DNA of 64,000 nucleotides from Botryotinia globosa (Eukaryota; Ascomycota; Leotiomycetes; Helotiales; Sclerotiniaceae): contig RCSZ01000004.1 in NCBI GenBank assembly GCA_014898425.1, forward strand, positions 62,001 to 126,000, given 5' to 3'. Positions 36,331-47,914 of the stretch are shown here, piece by piece; position 1 is the stretch's first letter; every line of letters starts with the position of its first letter. The notes under the pieces are model-generated. The model had not been told where the DNA came from, made no database searches, and was given only the letters and a program-made list of their open reading frames with translations. The position numbers and the translations under genes were made by a program.

Positions 36331-37006
36331 ATGGAGTTCACGAAAAAATGGGCAGATAGCCCTTTCAAATTGCTCTCAACTCCGAGGGGATCGTTGGATG
36401 TATGTGCACCCAAAGGCTTGATAGCGATCTCAGAAACTCACATGATAACAGGGCAAACCCGAGTCTTTAGCATCTCGCAATGCATCAGAAATGGCCTTAC
36501 TTCATAACATTCTTCTTAGAGGTCTGAACTGCATCTATATCCAAGCGCCCAATGTGAAAGAGACCGTTGATATAGCAGATTTTATGAAATTCTGCGATGC
36601 ATGGTCTTCTATTCTTCATTCACACCATGCTGCCGAAGAAACTGTCTATTTCAAATTACTTGATGAGCAAAGTTCAAGAAATGACGTTTTCATCAATAAT
36701 CACGCTGAGCATGAGAAATTTCTCCCGGGCTTGTTTGCTTTCGATCTTTATGTTTCGGGAGTGAAAGATGACGCGAAGCCCTTTGATGGATTCAAATTGA
36801 GAGAATTGATTGATGCTTTTGGACCGGATTTGGAGAGTCATTTACATCATGAAATTGGCGTCCTAGTGGACCTGGAAAATGATGAATCGATCAATTGGGA
36901 AGAATGTGGAAAGGCGATGGCTCAACATTCGAAGAAAAATGCTGATAAAGTAAGATTACTCAACTTCGGTCATGAAATTCAAACTCAGCTAATGTATCAT
37001 CGATAG
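36331..37006 (+). CDS. Hemerythrin-like (HHE domain) protein
   Basis: Two exons, 36331-36399 and 36452-37006, with a 52-nt GT-AG intron, give 207 aa. The fold is a four-helix bundle with His/Glu metal ligands in the expected places: an early helix with LLHNILLRGLN, HSHHAAEE near residue 75, NHAEHEKF near 100 and HLHHEIGVL near 145. Such fungal proteins probably bind a di-iron centre; their role (oxygen, iron or NO handling) is mostly unknown. No signal peptide, so cytosolic. The first ATG in this frame was used. Confidence 0.85.
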
Positions 37007-37944
37007 ACGAGAGATGTCCCGTTCTTGATCACAAACTCAGATGTGACTCATGAATCAGGTATTCATGGACCGAGATTCCCTCCTTTTCCGTGGTTTGTGG
37101 GATTGATATTCAGGTGGATATATATTCCCAAGTTGAAGGGAGCCTGGAGGTTCTCAAGTTGTGACGATTATGGGGTACCGAAGGAACTTCCTTTTGCATG
37201 ATTAAGGTTGATGAGCTTACTTGACTGTGGTTTGAGAGTGGGTGTTGGGTCGAATGACGGACACGTGAGGACCACCAGACTGGACTTCTGATCTTCAAGG
37301 TCCGTAGATTTCGAGAGCGCAATGGCCTTGGCACGAAATGTGTGTATGTCTTATGCATTGGTTGGGTTTTGGGAGTCTTTGAATTCATGTTTGAGCTTGT
37401 AGGTCAGCACTTTCGCGTTGGTTGGTGTTGGCTAGTTATCTCTAGGGCCAAAATAATGCTATTAACAATGAAACCCCTGGCTAAGGAACTCTAATTGCTT
37501 GTACTATTACCGATTTTAGCTTCAACTATCTTCGTAAATCAACATTGGCTCCGTTCTCACCAAACTAAATGATAAATTCTGATGTTCCTTCAGCGAGTAT
37601 TTGGTCCTGATGAGTTTTTAGATGTTGAGTCCTAACCTATCAATATCAACATTTTATGTCCACCAGTGGTCCTGGACCTGGCGACTGAAGACATCATGAA
37701 CAATATATAAGCAGCGTTGCCTGTCCACCGGTGGTCTGTGGCGGCCTATTAAGACAACTTCGGACACATCATGCATATTATCCTTCACCATACTGCCGTC
37801 GCTCAGTTCCTTTTTGGCACAACCTGCATGACCTTCTCGATAAGGATGCGATAACAATCTACCCCACCTTTGTCGTTATAGAAATACTATGCGCAACCCA
37901 TCTCCAACCAAATCAACAATTGCGACAATTGAATTTTCAATACT
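37007..37944. other. Intergenic with promoter elements
   Basis: 3' flank of the hemerythrin-like gene and promoter of the oxygenase gene. The palindromes and TATA box near 37660-37734 are listed separately. Confidence 0.5.
37660..37734 (+). promoter_or_regulatory. Paired palindromes and TATA box upstream of the 2OG oxygenase
   Basis: CCACCAGTGG (37660-37669) and the perfect palindrome CCACCGGTGG (37725-37734), both preceded by GT and followed by T, flank a TATATAA at 37704-37710. The second palindrome lies about 210 bp before the ATG at 37945. Such paired symmetric sites suit a dimeric transcription factor, but I cannot name one. Confidence 0.35.
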
Positions 37945-39112
37945 ATGGCTGCAACTACTGTACAAACGGCAGATCTTGCCACTGAAAACACACGTCGTGC
38001 TGCGCAGGAAATACAAGATTATCTCCAATCTCGACTTGCGGATACCTCTGGTCCCTCTTCATTTCGATCGCTTCCAATTATCGATCTAACCCCTTCATTC
38101 TCATCATCTTTAGCCGATCGTCAAGAGGTTGCGAAGAAAATCAACGAAGCATGTACGAATGTTGGATTTTTCTACATCACAGGTCATGGAATTCCACAGC
38201 ATGTTTGCGATGAAGTATTCAAGCTTTGCGAACGTTTCTTCAGTGAACTACCTCAATCTTCCAAGGATGCAATCCACATGAAGAATTCAGATCAATTCAG
38301 AGGATATGAACCGGCTAGTTACTCATCTGTAAATGATTTTCAAACCAAGGAGACAAAGGAGGCTTTCAATTGGGGTTATGAGTATGGTTTGGATCCTACA
38401 GGTGGAGACGGAAAATACGTCGAGCTTGATGGTACGACTGCGGGTGGTAAAAATCAATGGCCTAACGAATCTGAAATTCCCGGTTTCTACCAAGGCATTG
38501 CAGACTACTACGGAAGGGTAGGCTGACTTGTCGAAGATTTGTCTACATGTGTCTAATTGTGTCCCACAGATTTTGGAATTGTGCAAACACCTATTCCGCC
38601 TATTTGCCTTGTCTCTATCTCTCCCAGAAGATTACTTTGATCCACTAGTCACACATCCTGGAGGAATTGCACGGCTGATAAAGTACAAGCCAAACTCGAA
38701 CACCAAACCTCTTTCAAGCTCGAATGAAGAAGAGGAAGTTGGTCTTGGTGCTCACTCAGACTATGAATGTTTTACTCTGCTCCTCCAGGACTCAACTCCC
38801 GGTCTAGAGGTCCTTAGTCCAGACGGAAAATGGGTCGCTGCCGAGCCCGTTGAAGGTGGAATCGTAGTCAATGTCGGAGATTTCTTGATGCGATGGACAA
38901 ATGGACTTTATAGGAGTACTATTCATAGGGTTGTTAACAGGACGGCCAAAACGCGATACTCGGTACCCCTATTCTTCTCGATTAATTATGATGAGACGGT
39001 CGAGACCTTACCGTCTTGTGTAAGTGAGGAGAATCCTTCCAAATATCCTCCAATTACTGCGGGGAAATATGTATTAGATCGTTTGGCTATGACAGTTCCT
39101 GGGAAATACTGA
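37945..39112 (+). CDS. 2-oxoglutarate/Fe(II)-dependent oxygenase (isopenicillin N synthase-like)
   Basis: Two exons, 37945-38517 and 38570-39112, with a 52-nt intron, give 371 aa. The N-terminal DIOX_N region begins near LPIIDL and includes GFFYITGHGIP. The double-stranded beta-helix core carries the iron triad H253, D255 (AHSDYE) and H309 (STIHRV), and the 2-oxoglutarate-binding R319-x-S321. These fungal enzymes hydroxylate or desaturate small molecules; the substrate cannot be told from sequence. No secondary-metabolism backbone gene lies nearby, so a housekeeping or catabolic role is as likely. Cytosolic. Confidence 0.92.
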
Positions 39113-40139
39113 AATCGCTGGCACCATGGACTTCCTTGCCTTGTTAGCGTCAATCAAAACAAAAATGTTACTACTGGTCTTGATCTCTAAATCGGAGTTA
39201 ATGAAAAAAGTGCTTCCACTTATTTACTGAGATACCATGACAACCTATTCTCACCATTCTTAATTCTCTTCACATTGTCGCGCCATAGAGACACAGAACA
39301 AAGTCTCTCTCTCGTTCCGCCGGTCTACAGCTCAGCTTTTTGACACACTGCCTTGAATGCGAGGTTCTTAAACGAAAGTTCAGTCTGCTTATTTACCATC
39401 GTTGCACAATTAGTCGATAAAAAAGATATCACGTCTCTTGTTCGTGTATCGCATATTACTTCTAGAAGCACTCATTCTCTATCATGACTCTACCTCTACT
39501 AACTTCATACTACCTCATGATTAAACTATCCGAAGACCAGGATATTGAAAGATTGAAATAGAGCATCTTGATCGATCATACAAATTGGGCTCGGCGTAGA
39601 GTAACTATCTGTATTAATGATGCAGCATTCGCATGTAGATATAAATGAACATTCGTAAATCTGCCCCAAAGCGACAAGAGATTTTGGTCTTCCAGTTAGT
39701 ACTAAAAGTATCACATAAAGAACAACACAATCGCTATTTCAAATATATGGAACTACAATTCCATTGCAAACTATAATTAGCCGAGGAGATCTGCGACAAA
39801 GCTACCACTTCTCCCATTGAGATGATTTCGCTTCACCTATCTAGCCCATATGCACAACTTGTACAATACATATAAAATTGAAAAGTAGGGATTTGATAAT
39901 GATATGATCCCTTGCTCCCATTTTCCCGAAACGCCTTGTCCATGCATCACTCGTGACTCATCCATCTAGCATGTAGCTGCTAGTGCCCTTGGTCGTATAA
40001 TAACCCCCATTGGTAGATCCGTTCTACATACTTATTTCCCATAACCTAGTTTCCCCCACCAATTCCCCGTCCTAAATCCCACCTCATAATATCATCACAA
40101 ATCATTCTTCGCATTCCGCACTCTTTCATGCCTTCCCCC
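39113..40139. other. Intergenic, convergent 3' ends
   Basis: About 1 kb, no gene recognised. Confidence 0.5.
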
Positions 40140-40718
40140 TTAATCATCCATTCTGTAAACCTGATAACTCATGATCATCATCCAGAACAAAAAGACAACC
40201 CCGATCAACATAAACGCCCATGCCGCAATCCAGCTCTGGCAAATTGAATGCTGCAACAACCACGCCAAAGTCGACGAGTAAGGGCCACTCTGCGGATTCG
40301 CCGTAACATACAAATTGCAGTTTCCATTTACATTTCCTGTTGGGCCCCAGAGTTCAATACTCCACACAATTAATCCTACTAGCCATAATACGAACAGTAT
40401 GAAAGTCCCTAGTATAACGATACCCGGAAGCAATTGACGCTGCGAGATGAGCCAGAGCATAATGAGCAGGAATACGACGCCGAGGGAAGCAGAGACGATC
40501 CAGTAGGGGAAATACCAGGGAACACGGAGATGTAGCTGATTTTGGACAGCAACAAAGTAGGCGGAGATACCGAGGATGGTGCAGGAAGCGATTAACATCA
40601 TGAGGATCCAGAAGTTCAATTGGAGAGGTGGCCAGCGGTATTTTGTGCGAGTGCGGGTTAGGAGGACGGTGGAGCGTTCGCGGATGCCGCCCGAGGATGA
40701 GGAGAGTGTTGAGACCAT
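40140..40718 (-). CDS. Four-transmembrane hypothetical protein (MARVEL-like topology)
   Basis: Intronless, 192 aa. Four hydrophobic helices at about 36-57, 70-92, 97-118 and 163-185, with a longer extracellular-type loop between helices 3 and 4 containing three Cys and Asn-Gly-Asn. This topology fits MARVEL-type or similar small fungal membrane proteins. The N-terminal tail is Ser/Arg-rich. No functional residues recognised. It diverges from nothing nearby; its promoter lies toward 41000. Confidence 0.7.
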   Translation of the reverse strand: MVSTLSSSSGGIRERSTVLLTRTRTKYRWPPLQLNFWILMMLIASCTILGISAYFVAVQNQLHLRVPWYFPYWIVSASLGVVFLLIMLWLISQRQLLPGIVILGTFILFVLWLVGLIVWSIELWGPTGNVNGNCNLYVTANPQSGPYSSTLAWLLQHSICQSWIAAWAFMLIGVVFLFWMMIMSYQVYRMDD

Positions 40719-41934
40719 TTTAGCGGTGCTTAGTTGGTAGTATTGGTTATGAAGAAGATAGTTATGTCAAATCGAGTTTTTCTATTTCCTAGCTCTCTTC
40801 TATGATCTTCCGTTCGTACTTCGATTATTGTGTAGTTGATTTTCAAAGAGTTATGCCAACCCAATCCACAAGTTTGAAGTCGCAATTGTGTATCTTCTCC
40901 AAAAACTTCCTTCTTTTCGTTCCCGACCGTTATCAAAAAGTTGCGATTCCAGGACTCTTTCGTATTTATATCACTCTCTTTCCCTTCCACAAAGGAAATC
41001 TCCACTCCTTTTCTCAGTCTCGAGAACAAATCTCGTACGATAACTCGTCCAAGCTCGTCCACGTCAATCCCCCTCGTATGTTATAATACCGGTGAATGAA
41101 TGTCGTGTTGTCGTTCAATTTAATCGGTTTATGTTCCACTCAGACTCGAAAATCAGTGCAAGGTACTCGAACCAAGGGGACGTGCAGCTCAGAAATCTGC
41201 CGCTGGTACCTGTCTTACTTTATTTGCTGGTATCGAGATAGTTTGATTGATTGATTGATTGATTGATCGATCGTGGGGAACGATACCGTCGCGAAACTTT
41301 AGATGATAACCTTCGAAGTGTGTATGATAGAGAAATGCAAAGAAAAAACTCAGAAATGCAAAGAAAAAACTAGAATACTGACGCGCATTAATACATACAC
41401 CACCCATTTTCGCCGTGTGAATCATGAATGTAATTGGGCGCTTAGTGTTGGCGGGGGGTTGGGAAGCTGGGATGAAGTGCAAGGCACAGCGCATCACTAC
41501 TCCGTAAAGCCTAAAAAATAATTATGAGGCTGGTAGTACTTGGGTACTCGGTATGGAAAATATTGGAGATTCGAGACTTGGAGATCGGAGAATTGATTAT
41601 ATTCTTAGTAACAGTTGTATCGGTGACGACAATGAATTTTATCATCGGCGGTGAACTTATGAAGAGCGGGGAAATTTGAAATGTTTTTGTATTGATTTCG
41701 TCCATGATTTGTACATCTATCTTGACTTCTTAAGCATTTGAAAGTTAAGTAATCCACCTGCCCCTCTATCCTTCTGAGTTGTGAAGTAAAACCGTAAATG
41801 AAAGATCAAGTCCCATTATCTCAGGGCCACCCAAGGATTCCAATACCAAATGTATAAATACTCAACCTCGATTTAAGGGTATATTCTTTCAAATGCCTCT
41901 TCAAGTGTCTATTCCCAGTACCCGAAACACCAAC
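40719..41934. other. Intergenic
   Basis: Holds a GATT tetranucleotide run (41243-41267) followed by GATCGATC, and a tandem duplication of an 18-bp AGAAATGCAAAGAAAAAA-type unit at 41330-41370. No gene seen. The terminator of arginase should lie near 41900. Confidence 0.5.
41243..41275. repeat. GATT tetranucleotide run
   Basis: GATT repeated about five to six times, ending in GATCGATCG. Intergenic. Confidence 0.8.
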
Positions 41935-43044
41935 TTACAGCAAGCTCTCACCCAAAGCACATCTAACCAAAGAGCATCCAGCTCTAACAGTTTCGTGTGC
42001 TCCAATATCATTGACACCAGGTTCAAGTGTAGGGTTGACTTCTACCAAATCCATAGCGATCAAAGAACCAGTCTCGTGAACGCACTCAGCAATATAATCA
42101 CCTTCTCGCAAGGTCAACCCTCCACGAACTGGTGTACCAGTTGAGGGAGCGTATGTGGGATCAAGAGCGTCGACATCGAAGGAGAGATGAATTGGAGTAT
42201 CGTTACCGATATGACCGAGTGCCATTTCCATAACTCTGCCAATACCATGTCTGTGATAGAATATTAGTGAACGCGTACAGAGTAAATTAGTGCAACGGGA
42301 ACACAAACCTATCAATGTCATGCATACTGAACGCCTTAATTCCGTTATCACGAAGGATCTTCTTCTCTCCTCTATCGACATCTCTCAAACCAATGTAAAC
42401 AATCTTCTTTACGCTGACCATATGCTCATCCTTCAACCATCCAAAGATCTCGGGCTTCTCTTCTCGTGCCAGACGTGTTAAGAATGCAACGGGCATACCG
42501 TGAACATTTCCAGAACCCGAAGTTTCTGGAGTATTGATATCGGCATGTGCATCAACCCAGATCAATGCCATTTCTCTTCCTAAACGTTCACGAATTGCTT
42601 TCGCAGTTCCGGATACTGAACCAATAGCAATAGAATGATCACCGCCGAGAGTCAAGACACAACGACCCTCCTTGGCATGTTCGTAAACTTGTTCAGAAAG
42701 CTTTTGTGTGACTGCAGAGACTCCGCGAGGGTTTTTCATATTTCGGTGATCTGGATCCTCGGTAGGAATCAACTCTTTGTAAGAATGAACAGTGTTATCA
42801 TGGTGAAGTTTGTATCCTAATTCCTCTTCGAGTTGATCCAGAAGACCACTTTTGATAAGTGCTGAAGGTGCGGCATCAACTCCTGGTTTGCACTGTGTTG
42901 ATCAAATTAGTTGGTGGCTCTGAGACGGAGCAGAACAGAGAGGGGAGGGAGACTTGCTTGTCCACCTGAGAATCCAACAGCGACGACACCAAGTTGATCG
43001 GCCTTTGACAAGAACTTTGGTTGAACCATTGATGTGGTAGTCAT
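41935..43044 (-). CDS. car1: Arginase
   Basis: Manganese enzyme that splits L-arginine to ornithine and urea, first step of arginine catabolism. Three exons, 43044-42958, 42892-42309 and 42250-41935, give 328 aa, the usual length. Metal motifs are intact: GGDHSIAIG, WVDAHADINTP and SFDVDALDPTYAPSTGTP, plus DLVEVNP with the conserved Glu. The first intron (42893-42957, 65 nt) must use a GC donor: CAA|GCAAGT. No GT donor keeps the frame, while GC gives the expected GFSGGQ..KPGVDAAP. The residue after GGQ is Cys where Pro is common. No peroxisomal or mitochondrial signal is evident; it is probably cytosolic. Confidence 0.95.
42893..42957 (-). other. GC-AG intron in arginase
   Basis: Non-canonical intron: donor AA|GCAAGT, an ACTAAT branch-like site, acceptor CACAG. 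Phase 0. It falls right after the conserved GGQ codons. Confidence 0.85.
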
Positions 43045-44370
43045 TTTGACGGAGTTTGTAGTGATGTACAATAAGATGAGGTTATTGTTGGTTTAGTTTT
43101 GTACGAATTAGTTGATTTTAGTCTCTTGATAGTTATCGATAGCGGGGTGTTAGTGGTGGGGAGGTAGTGTTAGGACTTTTTGGGGGTAGGTAGATGTGTA
43201 TTATTGACCACTTTTTGGAGGTGAATCGAGAGATAGAATTGAAGAATTCAAGAGTTTGAAATGAAATAGGAAGAGAATGGGAAGAGAAAAGGAAATGTTG
43301 AGGTATTTGTAGAAAAAGGAATTCCTCTCCAACCACTTCTACCTTTTTTCATAAAGTAATCGGTGGCCTTCTTCCAAGATTACCTAGCTTACGGGACTCT
43401 CTAACACTTCTCTCACCCAAATTTTCCAAATTTGACCCCTAAGCGCAGGTATTCGCGAGTTCACAATCGCGTCTAACACTTAAAGGAAGTTCCTTTCCAC
43501 AGTTTCCCCTAAGTGATAATATACACGAGGTGAGACAGATCCCATGATAAATCGAAAAGATTAGGGAACCAATGGGGAAAGTATTTGTAAAGATGTCAAG
43601 AAACGTTCGGAGTAACACGGGAACGAGTAACTTTGACGCTTTTGATGCTTTGGATGCTTTGGATGTAATGGCATAAACCATTCTTCACTCAACCTGAAGA
43701 GGTTTCAAAGTGGTTATTGATTGTATTCTGTTTATGATTTTCACATGAATGAGGGGAACGTCTATTGAGGTTTAGCGCCAAGATCATGTGTTGGCTCCCT
43801 AGTACTTACTCACTCTTCTTTTCGGCTTTAAGATAACAGCACTGTCGTTGAATCAATCCAAAGCAAAGCAAGCAATGGAAAGCAATGGAAAGCAAAGCAC
43901 ATCGAATGTTCCCATCCAAAGAATGATTGAAGATGCTTTATTCTGACTATCATGTCTTTACTTTTATACTTACAGGATGGCAAGAAACGATGAAAGGAGC
44001 CCGAGAATTGTTTCGTCGTTCAAAGCATATAACGGAAATGGGAAGTCGAGCTTTATACCTTATAGCCACCCATTCAAGGAAATGGAACTGCTGGTACTGG
44101 CACGGGGACTAGAATAAAGCATTGATGATATATTCATTTCTGATCGAAGTGATGACCTGAGTGCTTCTATTGCTTCGCCTGGATCACCGGTTCCCTTTCT
44201 AAATAGGACATCAACAATATTTCTCACCAAAAAGAGTTGCTGAGACTGTAGTCAGGATTATTGGAACGGTGATCGATTCTAGACCAGAAGTCAAAGATAT
44301 CCGATCTGCTGTCTCTAGCTACACCAATACCTGTAAGATGATGGCAGATTCATGAGAAAGCCCTTGTTAC
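43045..44370. other. Intergenic
   Basis: Upstream region of arginase and flank of the NLR relic. Contains short repeats GCTTTGGAT (about 43640-43665) and GCAATGGAAA (about 43870-43895). No gene seen. Confidence 0.5.
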
Positions 44371-45140
44371 TTATCTAATATTCAGCCGCCTTCCTAGCTT
44401 GCGTATTTTCTGTTTCAAAGACTTCGAATTCGCTACTTCAGGCACTATAAACTCATTTCGACCTATATTTGACTCGACAGACACAACTTGCAACGCTTGA
44501 AGCCGATCTTCAACCTCCCTAGAGCGTTTCGAGGAAGGCCCCTGGAGAATAGCGTATCCAGATAATGCTCGGTTATACATCTCCCTTGCTATGTCTTTCC
44601 GGTCAGTTTGCGAGAGGAGGTCTCCAAAGACAAACATAGTGTTCAATGCCGGTAGACAAGACAAGACGAGTACAGGACCAAGAGCGTTCTCATAACTTTC
44701 CAGTGCTCGATGATACATTTTCTCTGCCTTTACTAGCTTGCCTTGATTTCTATAGAGATTACCTAGTTTGTGGATTGTATCGAGTTTGGATGTGTGATTT
44801 AGTCCAAATGCATTTTCCTTGCCCTCTAGCGCTCGAAGATACATCACCTCTGCCTCTACTAGCTTGTCTTGATCAGAGTAAAGGTTGCTAAGTTTGTGAA
44901 ACTCCCAATATAGCCCGTCTATATCTATCTACCTTGGTGTCTTCTATCAAGGAGTCCTGTTGTGTTGCGTGTTGAAGGAGCTGCCACTATAAAAACCACC
45001 AATACTTCTCGTTTCTATTAGAACTTTCGAGGCAATATAGATCAAGGCTAGATGTGCAAGGCTCTTATCCCACTCCTTGTTAAGCACAAACGCTATCCAT
45101 GAGTGGACACAACTATGTACACTATACCCTCTAGTCTCAA
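44371..45140 (-). pseudogene. Truncated NLR-type TPR protein remnant
   Basis: The 3' end of a fungal NLR-like gene (NACHT or NB-ARC with TPR repeats). Reading from 45140 down, the typical pre-TPR segment HSCVHSWIAFVLNKEW is clear, followed by DKSLAHLALIYIAS. Frame changes follow; one fits a 4-nt GATA duplication near 44925. From about 44910 a TPR frame resumes (LYWEFHKLSNLY, then MYLRALEGKENAFG) and runs to a stop at 44371. The NTPase and N-terminal effector parts are missing: upstream sequence is the AT-rich block. Intact members act in non-self recognition and regulated cell death; this copy cannot. Confidence 0.8.
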
Positions 45141-45830
45141 TCTAAAAAGCAAAAGATTCAACACCTATATGTGATACCCTCTACAAACCTTCAATTCTTT
45201 TAGTTTTATTAGAAATTGAAAAGCTGAAATTAAATCTATTGATATCTACCTACTCAAAATTATATAATATATCTATCTATATTTGCCTCATTTTCAAAAA
45301 AATTCAACTCTACAAACTACTCCTACTAATATTTCAATATCTTTTTTATATTAAAATATTTACCTTTTATATACAAAATTTATTATATAATAAAAAGAAA
45401 TAATATTAAAATAAAAAGATTCATTAGAAAAATTAAAGGTTTCAAATTTTCGAAATTTATTTATATATATAAACACTTAAAATACTATAAATAAAACTTA
45501 TCTAATCCGAAATTACTATTTATATTCGAAATACAACAAACCACTTCAAATAAATAAATAAAAAACTTTCAACAATTGAATTATATAAAAAGCAAAGCAA
45601 TCTATATATCTATACAATATAAAAACTTGAAATGATATTTAAAGTTTATAAAAACATTACAATATTATAAGATTAGGTATCCAAACTTATTTAAAAGATT
45701 TTCCTTATCATTTTAAGATTTTTCATCTTTTAAATAGAATTTTATTGTAATTCCTTAATATAACCTGTTTTAATACCCCTTAGAAGATTTCCCTCTAAAT
45801 ATTAAACCAATACCATACCATACCATCTAG
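45141..45830. repeat. AT-rich block (RIP-like)
   Basis: About 700 bp of very AT-rich sequence, dense in TA steps, directly abutting the truncated NLR relic. It looks like a repeat mutated beyond recognition. No coding sequence can be read. Confidence 0.6.
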
Positions 45831-46038
45831 TCTCAGTCTGCTACTGAGGAGATTTGTCTGGATCAACCAGTCCAAAGGTACATAGTAGAGTGACAGCTTC
45901 ATTAAAGTTCAGTTCATCCTCCGTAAGCTGCTGTATCCATTCATCTTCTACAAAGTTTACATGCCGAGGAAGTTATCCGCAGTGATGAACAAGAGTCCGT
46001 CAGTCAATCTACGCCTCGTATTACATTCTCACAATGTA

Positions 46039-47090
46039 TCATCTCCATCTTGCCTTATTGGCCGCATCATACGCACGCTCATGGTGATTTGTCCGCTCCT
46101 GTAGAACCCCACTCCTAGAAAGTGTGTCTTCCTCCGAGATCTTGCGCCCAGTAAACTCCACGGTTCCTGGATCTCTATCGTGTGTGCCCCAAACACCGTT
46201 GACTCTTTTACCGCCACGCGAAAATGTCATTGTGTAACAGCGTGAATCAGAGCCGAGTTGAATGATGTCCTGACAATCTTTGCCTCTCCATCGATAGAGT
46301 CTTGTACTATCCGCAGTCATGGATCGAATTTCTGAGTAAGAAGATATTCGTTTCGACCGGCAGCGTTGCCGCCAAGAGAAAACAGGATTATACCCTTGAA
46401 CTCCCCGAGGTCAAAACAGCCAAAGACTTGCCGGTCTTGTCTGTGTGGTGCAGAGAAGATGTTGAGGGTGTATGGTTCAGATTGACCGTAGTTCAAAGAC
46501 ATAGTCTTACATTCCAATTCCCAGTGTCCGGTGATATCCCAGGGTCCATCTCGAGTTCACTGTCGGAATCATCGGCATCTCTGTCGCGTTCTTCAGAACC
46601 TTTATCTGCCTCGGAACCATCTTCCTCAGAGCCATTTTCTCCCTCGTCATATTCTCTCATCATTGTCTTCTTCCTCGTTATCTTCCACAGATTCTTCATC
46701 AGAATCTTCATCTTCTTCCTGACCACCCTCTTCCACGTGGCGAGCCTGCCGAGCTTGGTGCACTGGCTCCTCATTTTCACGATCCTTCTTGCGATAAGCC
46801 CTCATCATGTTCTGAATACCTTGTTTGACCTTGGTATCCGGTCGGACGGTATTGGAATTAACTAGACGTTGCTTGAGGGCCTCAATATCTTTTCCTCTTG
46901 GTGGAGAACCTCGAAATGCGAGTTGAGCCTTCCAAAACTCAACCGGTCTGTTGCGATTGTCATCGCCAAGATATAGCTGCATGAACTTGTGTCCAAAACA
47001 AGTAACATTCTCGCCGTCGTAGAGGTATTCGAGGTTATTGATGGTTGTTCTAAGGATTTTCCGACCCTTTGGATCATGAATTGCCTCCAT
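46039..47090 (-). pseudogene. Acidic-domain protein pseudogene with three frame changes
   Basis: Coding from ATG 47090 (MEAIHDPKGRKILR) runs in frame for about 145 codons into an acidic Glu/Asp tract, then shifts near 46649. The second frame (EYDEGENGSEEDGS to DSDSEL) shifts near 46548, where a GA duplication would explain it. The third frame (DGPWDITGHWELECKTM to YLLTQKFDP) ends at TGA near 46317, and the next frame (STRLYRWRGKDCQD to RKISEEDTL) runs to 46039. No intron signals bridge these joins. The whole was probably one protein of about 340 aa, family unknown, with a C-terminal domain that begins DITGHWEL. Confidence 0.75.
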
Positions 47091-47288
47091 GTTGATTTGG
47101 GGGTGAGTATCAAAATGCACGCTGATGGTGCTCGAAATAATGTTTCCCGAGATGCTCAAAGGGTACAAGAGCGCGGGCGTCCTCAGATTCTCAGAGATTT
47201 TATGTATTTAACTACCCAATCCGATCGATTTTGTGAATACCTCTGATTCACCGTCAACGAAGTGAACGATCCAGCAAAGTATTATGGT

Positions 47289-47615
47289 TCATGTTTTATG
47301 AGGACGATGTAGAGCTTTCCACCACGAGACCAGAAAAGAAATTGAGGTCGGGAACCCTTCAAAAAAGAGTGAATTATTCGATTTGAGAATATCTTCAAAG
47401 TTCCCCTCCGAGTTTGGAGATTCTTCTACATCAAGGCAATCCATATTAATAAGGTTCCAACTCTCGGCTCGGCCTTGAGAGGAAAGGGGCTTATTAATCA
47501 GGAACGTGCCGAAGTCTTGTCCCCCAGATGAGCGTAATGTCTTGGCGTGCGTCATTACATTCACCCCACATGCAGAATTAACCCTTATTGGGATGATCCA
47601 ATCAGAACGTTCCAT
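47289..47615 (-). CDS. Doubtful ORF, 108 aa
   Basis: Starts with a true ATG and reads plausibly for the first 90 residues (for example KTLRSSGGQDFGTF, DCLDVEESPNSEGNF). No family recognised. It lies upstream of the acidic pseudogene on the same strand and may be a fragment of another decayed gene. Confidence 0.3.
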   Translation of the reverse strand: MERSDWIIPIRVNSACGVNVMTHAKTLRSSGGQDFGTFLINKPLSSQGRAESWNLINMDCLDVEESPNSEGNFEDILKSNNSLFFEGFPTSISFLVSWWKALHRPHKT

Positions 47616-47769
47616 CTAGCCCCATGTTACCCCTCTAAGCCGGATTCGTAGATATGCTCAGCAACGACGAAACGGCGAAACCAAGCTTCAGTTCAAAGAA
47701 CGGAAAGAATCAAGGCACATACGCCGTTAATGCACTAGTAAATAATGGCGTCTTTAGTATACCGAAGGG

Positions 47770-47777
47770 TATATAAG
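47770..47777 (+). promoter_or_regulatory. TATA box for the small gene at 47915
   Basis: GGTATATAAGTCC about 140 bp before the ATG, followed by a long C/A-rich leader without ATG. This layout is typical of strongly expressed fungal genes. Confidence 0.6.
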
Positions 47778-47914
47778 TCCCCTCATTTACAAATCGACTT
47801 CTTTCCATCAACACTAACCAACTACAACTTCACACTCAATCAACACTCAAGCAACTACACAACTTTTCAAACAACCAAACAACCAAACAACCAAACAACC
47901 AAATCAACTTCATA

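Larger units (their letters stand above)
47091..47914. other. Intergenic with promoter of the small gene
   Basis: Holds a doubtful 108-codon frame and the TATA region listed separately. Just before 47915 is an ACAACCAA-type CA-rich leader repeated about six times (47860-47902). Confidence 0.5.

Noticed and set aside
41850..41860. TATAAATA-like site on the plus strand
   Set aside because: It lies at the 3' end of arginase and points to no plus-strand gene.
28132..43044. A metabolic gene cluster (cysteine dioxygenase, 2OG oxygenase, arginase)
   Set aside because: No backbone synthase, transporter or cluster regulator lies among them, and housekeeping genes separate them.
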